A stretch of 64,000 bases of DNA. Origin: Pelagicoccus sp. SDUM812003. Its GTDB lineage: Bacteria; Verrucomicrobiota; Verrucomicrobiia; Opitutales; Opitutaceae. Positions 63,650 through 64,000 of this stretch are shown here, piece by piece (position 1 is the first letter of the stretch; every line of letters starts with the position of its first letter). Location of the stretch: the NCBI RefSeq assembly GCF_031127815.1, contig NZ_JARXHY010000014.1, positions 52,501-116,500 on the forward strand. The letters run 5' to 3'. The position numbers and the translations under genes are program-made. The notes beneath the pieces are model-generated. The model searched no databases. It was not told where the DNA came from and saw only the letters and a list, made by a program, of their open reading frames with translations.

Positions 63650-64000
63650 CTAGACGCGGCGACGCTTGGGTGGACGGCAGCCGTTGTGAGGAATGGGAGT
63701 GGAGTCCGTGATGGAAGAGATCTCCAAGCCGAGAGTCTGGAAGGCGCGGATCGCGGAATCGCGGCCCATGCCAGGACCCTTCACTTCGATGTACACTTCC
63801 TTCAGGCCGTGGGCCATGGCGGCCTTGGCCGCGTTCTGGGCGACGACCTGAGCAGCGTAGGCGGTGGACTTGCGAGAGCCGCGGAAGTTCATCTTGCCCG
63901 CGCTCGCCCACGAAACGGTGTTACCCTTGAGGTCGGTGATGGTGACGATGGTATTGTTGAACGTAGCGCTCACCTTGGCGATGCCGGTGGTGACGTTCTT
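63650..64000 (-). CDS. rpsK: 30S ribosomal protein S11 (cut by right edge)
   Basis: The last 116 codons of S11 are visible, starting within [23 protein letters not shown]; the first ten or so residues lie outside the window. The motifs [26 protein letters not shown] and [17 protein letters not shown], and the C-terminus [11 protein letters not shown], are all present. It is the first alpha-operon gene seen here. Confidence 0.97.
   Translation of the reverse strand, partial: KNVTTGIAKVSATFNNTIVTITDLKGNTVSWASAGKMNFRGSRKSTAYAAQVVAQNAAKAAMAHGLKEVYIEVKGPGMGRDSAIRAFQTLGLEISSITDSTPIPHNGCRPPKRRRV

Overview
The window comes from a moderately GC-rich heterotrophic bacterium. It most likely belongs to the Verrucomicrobiota, class Opitutae (Pelagicoccus/Puniceicoccales-like). 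The lineage call rests on the partial 16S gene, TonB receptors with no SusD partner, a secreted PA14/DUF1800 plus Tat-type DUF1501 pair, few clear Shine-Dalgarno sites and overall gene content; it is an inference because no database search was run.

Left end (1-1513): the 5' end of a 16S rRNA gene lies on the minus strand with a boxB-like hairpin and a boxA in its leader. Upstream are five tandem, regularly spaced copies of a promoter-like unit, about 113-122 bp apart. About 580 bp without a recognisable gene follow. Then come accB-accC (biotin carboxyl carrier and carboxylase), an Asp23/Gls24 protein with an AmaP-like membrane partner, and thiE.

Polysaccharide locus (5.4-16.6 kb): a LacI-type regulator, a GH16 beta-glucanase, a clan GH-A glycosidase coupled to a GPH-type sugar symporter, and two divergent TonB-dependent receptors. 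The GH16 promoter and the first receptor promoter carry the same inverted repeat (TGCAC-N4-GTGCA or one mismatch from it). In the receptor promoter it fills the -35/-10 spacer, which suggests one LacI-type regulon for beta-1,3-glucan (laminarin-like) use.

Secretion, envelope and signalling region (16.6-34 kb): a YbaK-type deacylase; an apparent operon of beta-barrel-like protein, histidine kinase and PQQ-type propeller; a charged coiled-coil secreted protein; and a 2138-residue secreted protein with six PA14 modules ending in DUF1800. The last is followed by a Tat-exported DUF1501 protein and a membrane-anchored protein with a pseudopilin-like C-terminus. An NtrC-type regulator carrying GAFTDA instead of GAFTGA lies beyond. 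This is the least described part of the window.

Housekeeping region (34-64 kb): prmA, miaA, an LpxH-like phosphoesterase, an MscS channel, a small Pmp3/YqaE protein, the nfeD-nfeD-floA membrane-microdomain cluster, an aldose-epimerase relative, nadC, birA, an S9 peptidase, pdxJ-acpS-nnr-dprA, gltA, hisD-hisC-hisB-hisH, guaA, and the alpha ribosomal operon rpsK-rpsD-rpoA-rplQ, cut by the right edge. No tRNA, CRISPR array, insertion sequence or prophage was recognised. By eye, the heptamer GTATCCA (or its complement) is strongly over-represented in all reading frames.
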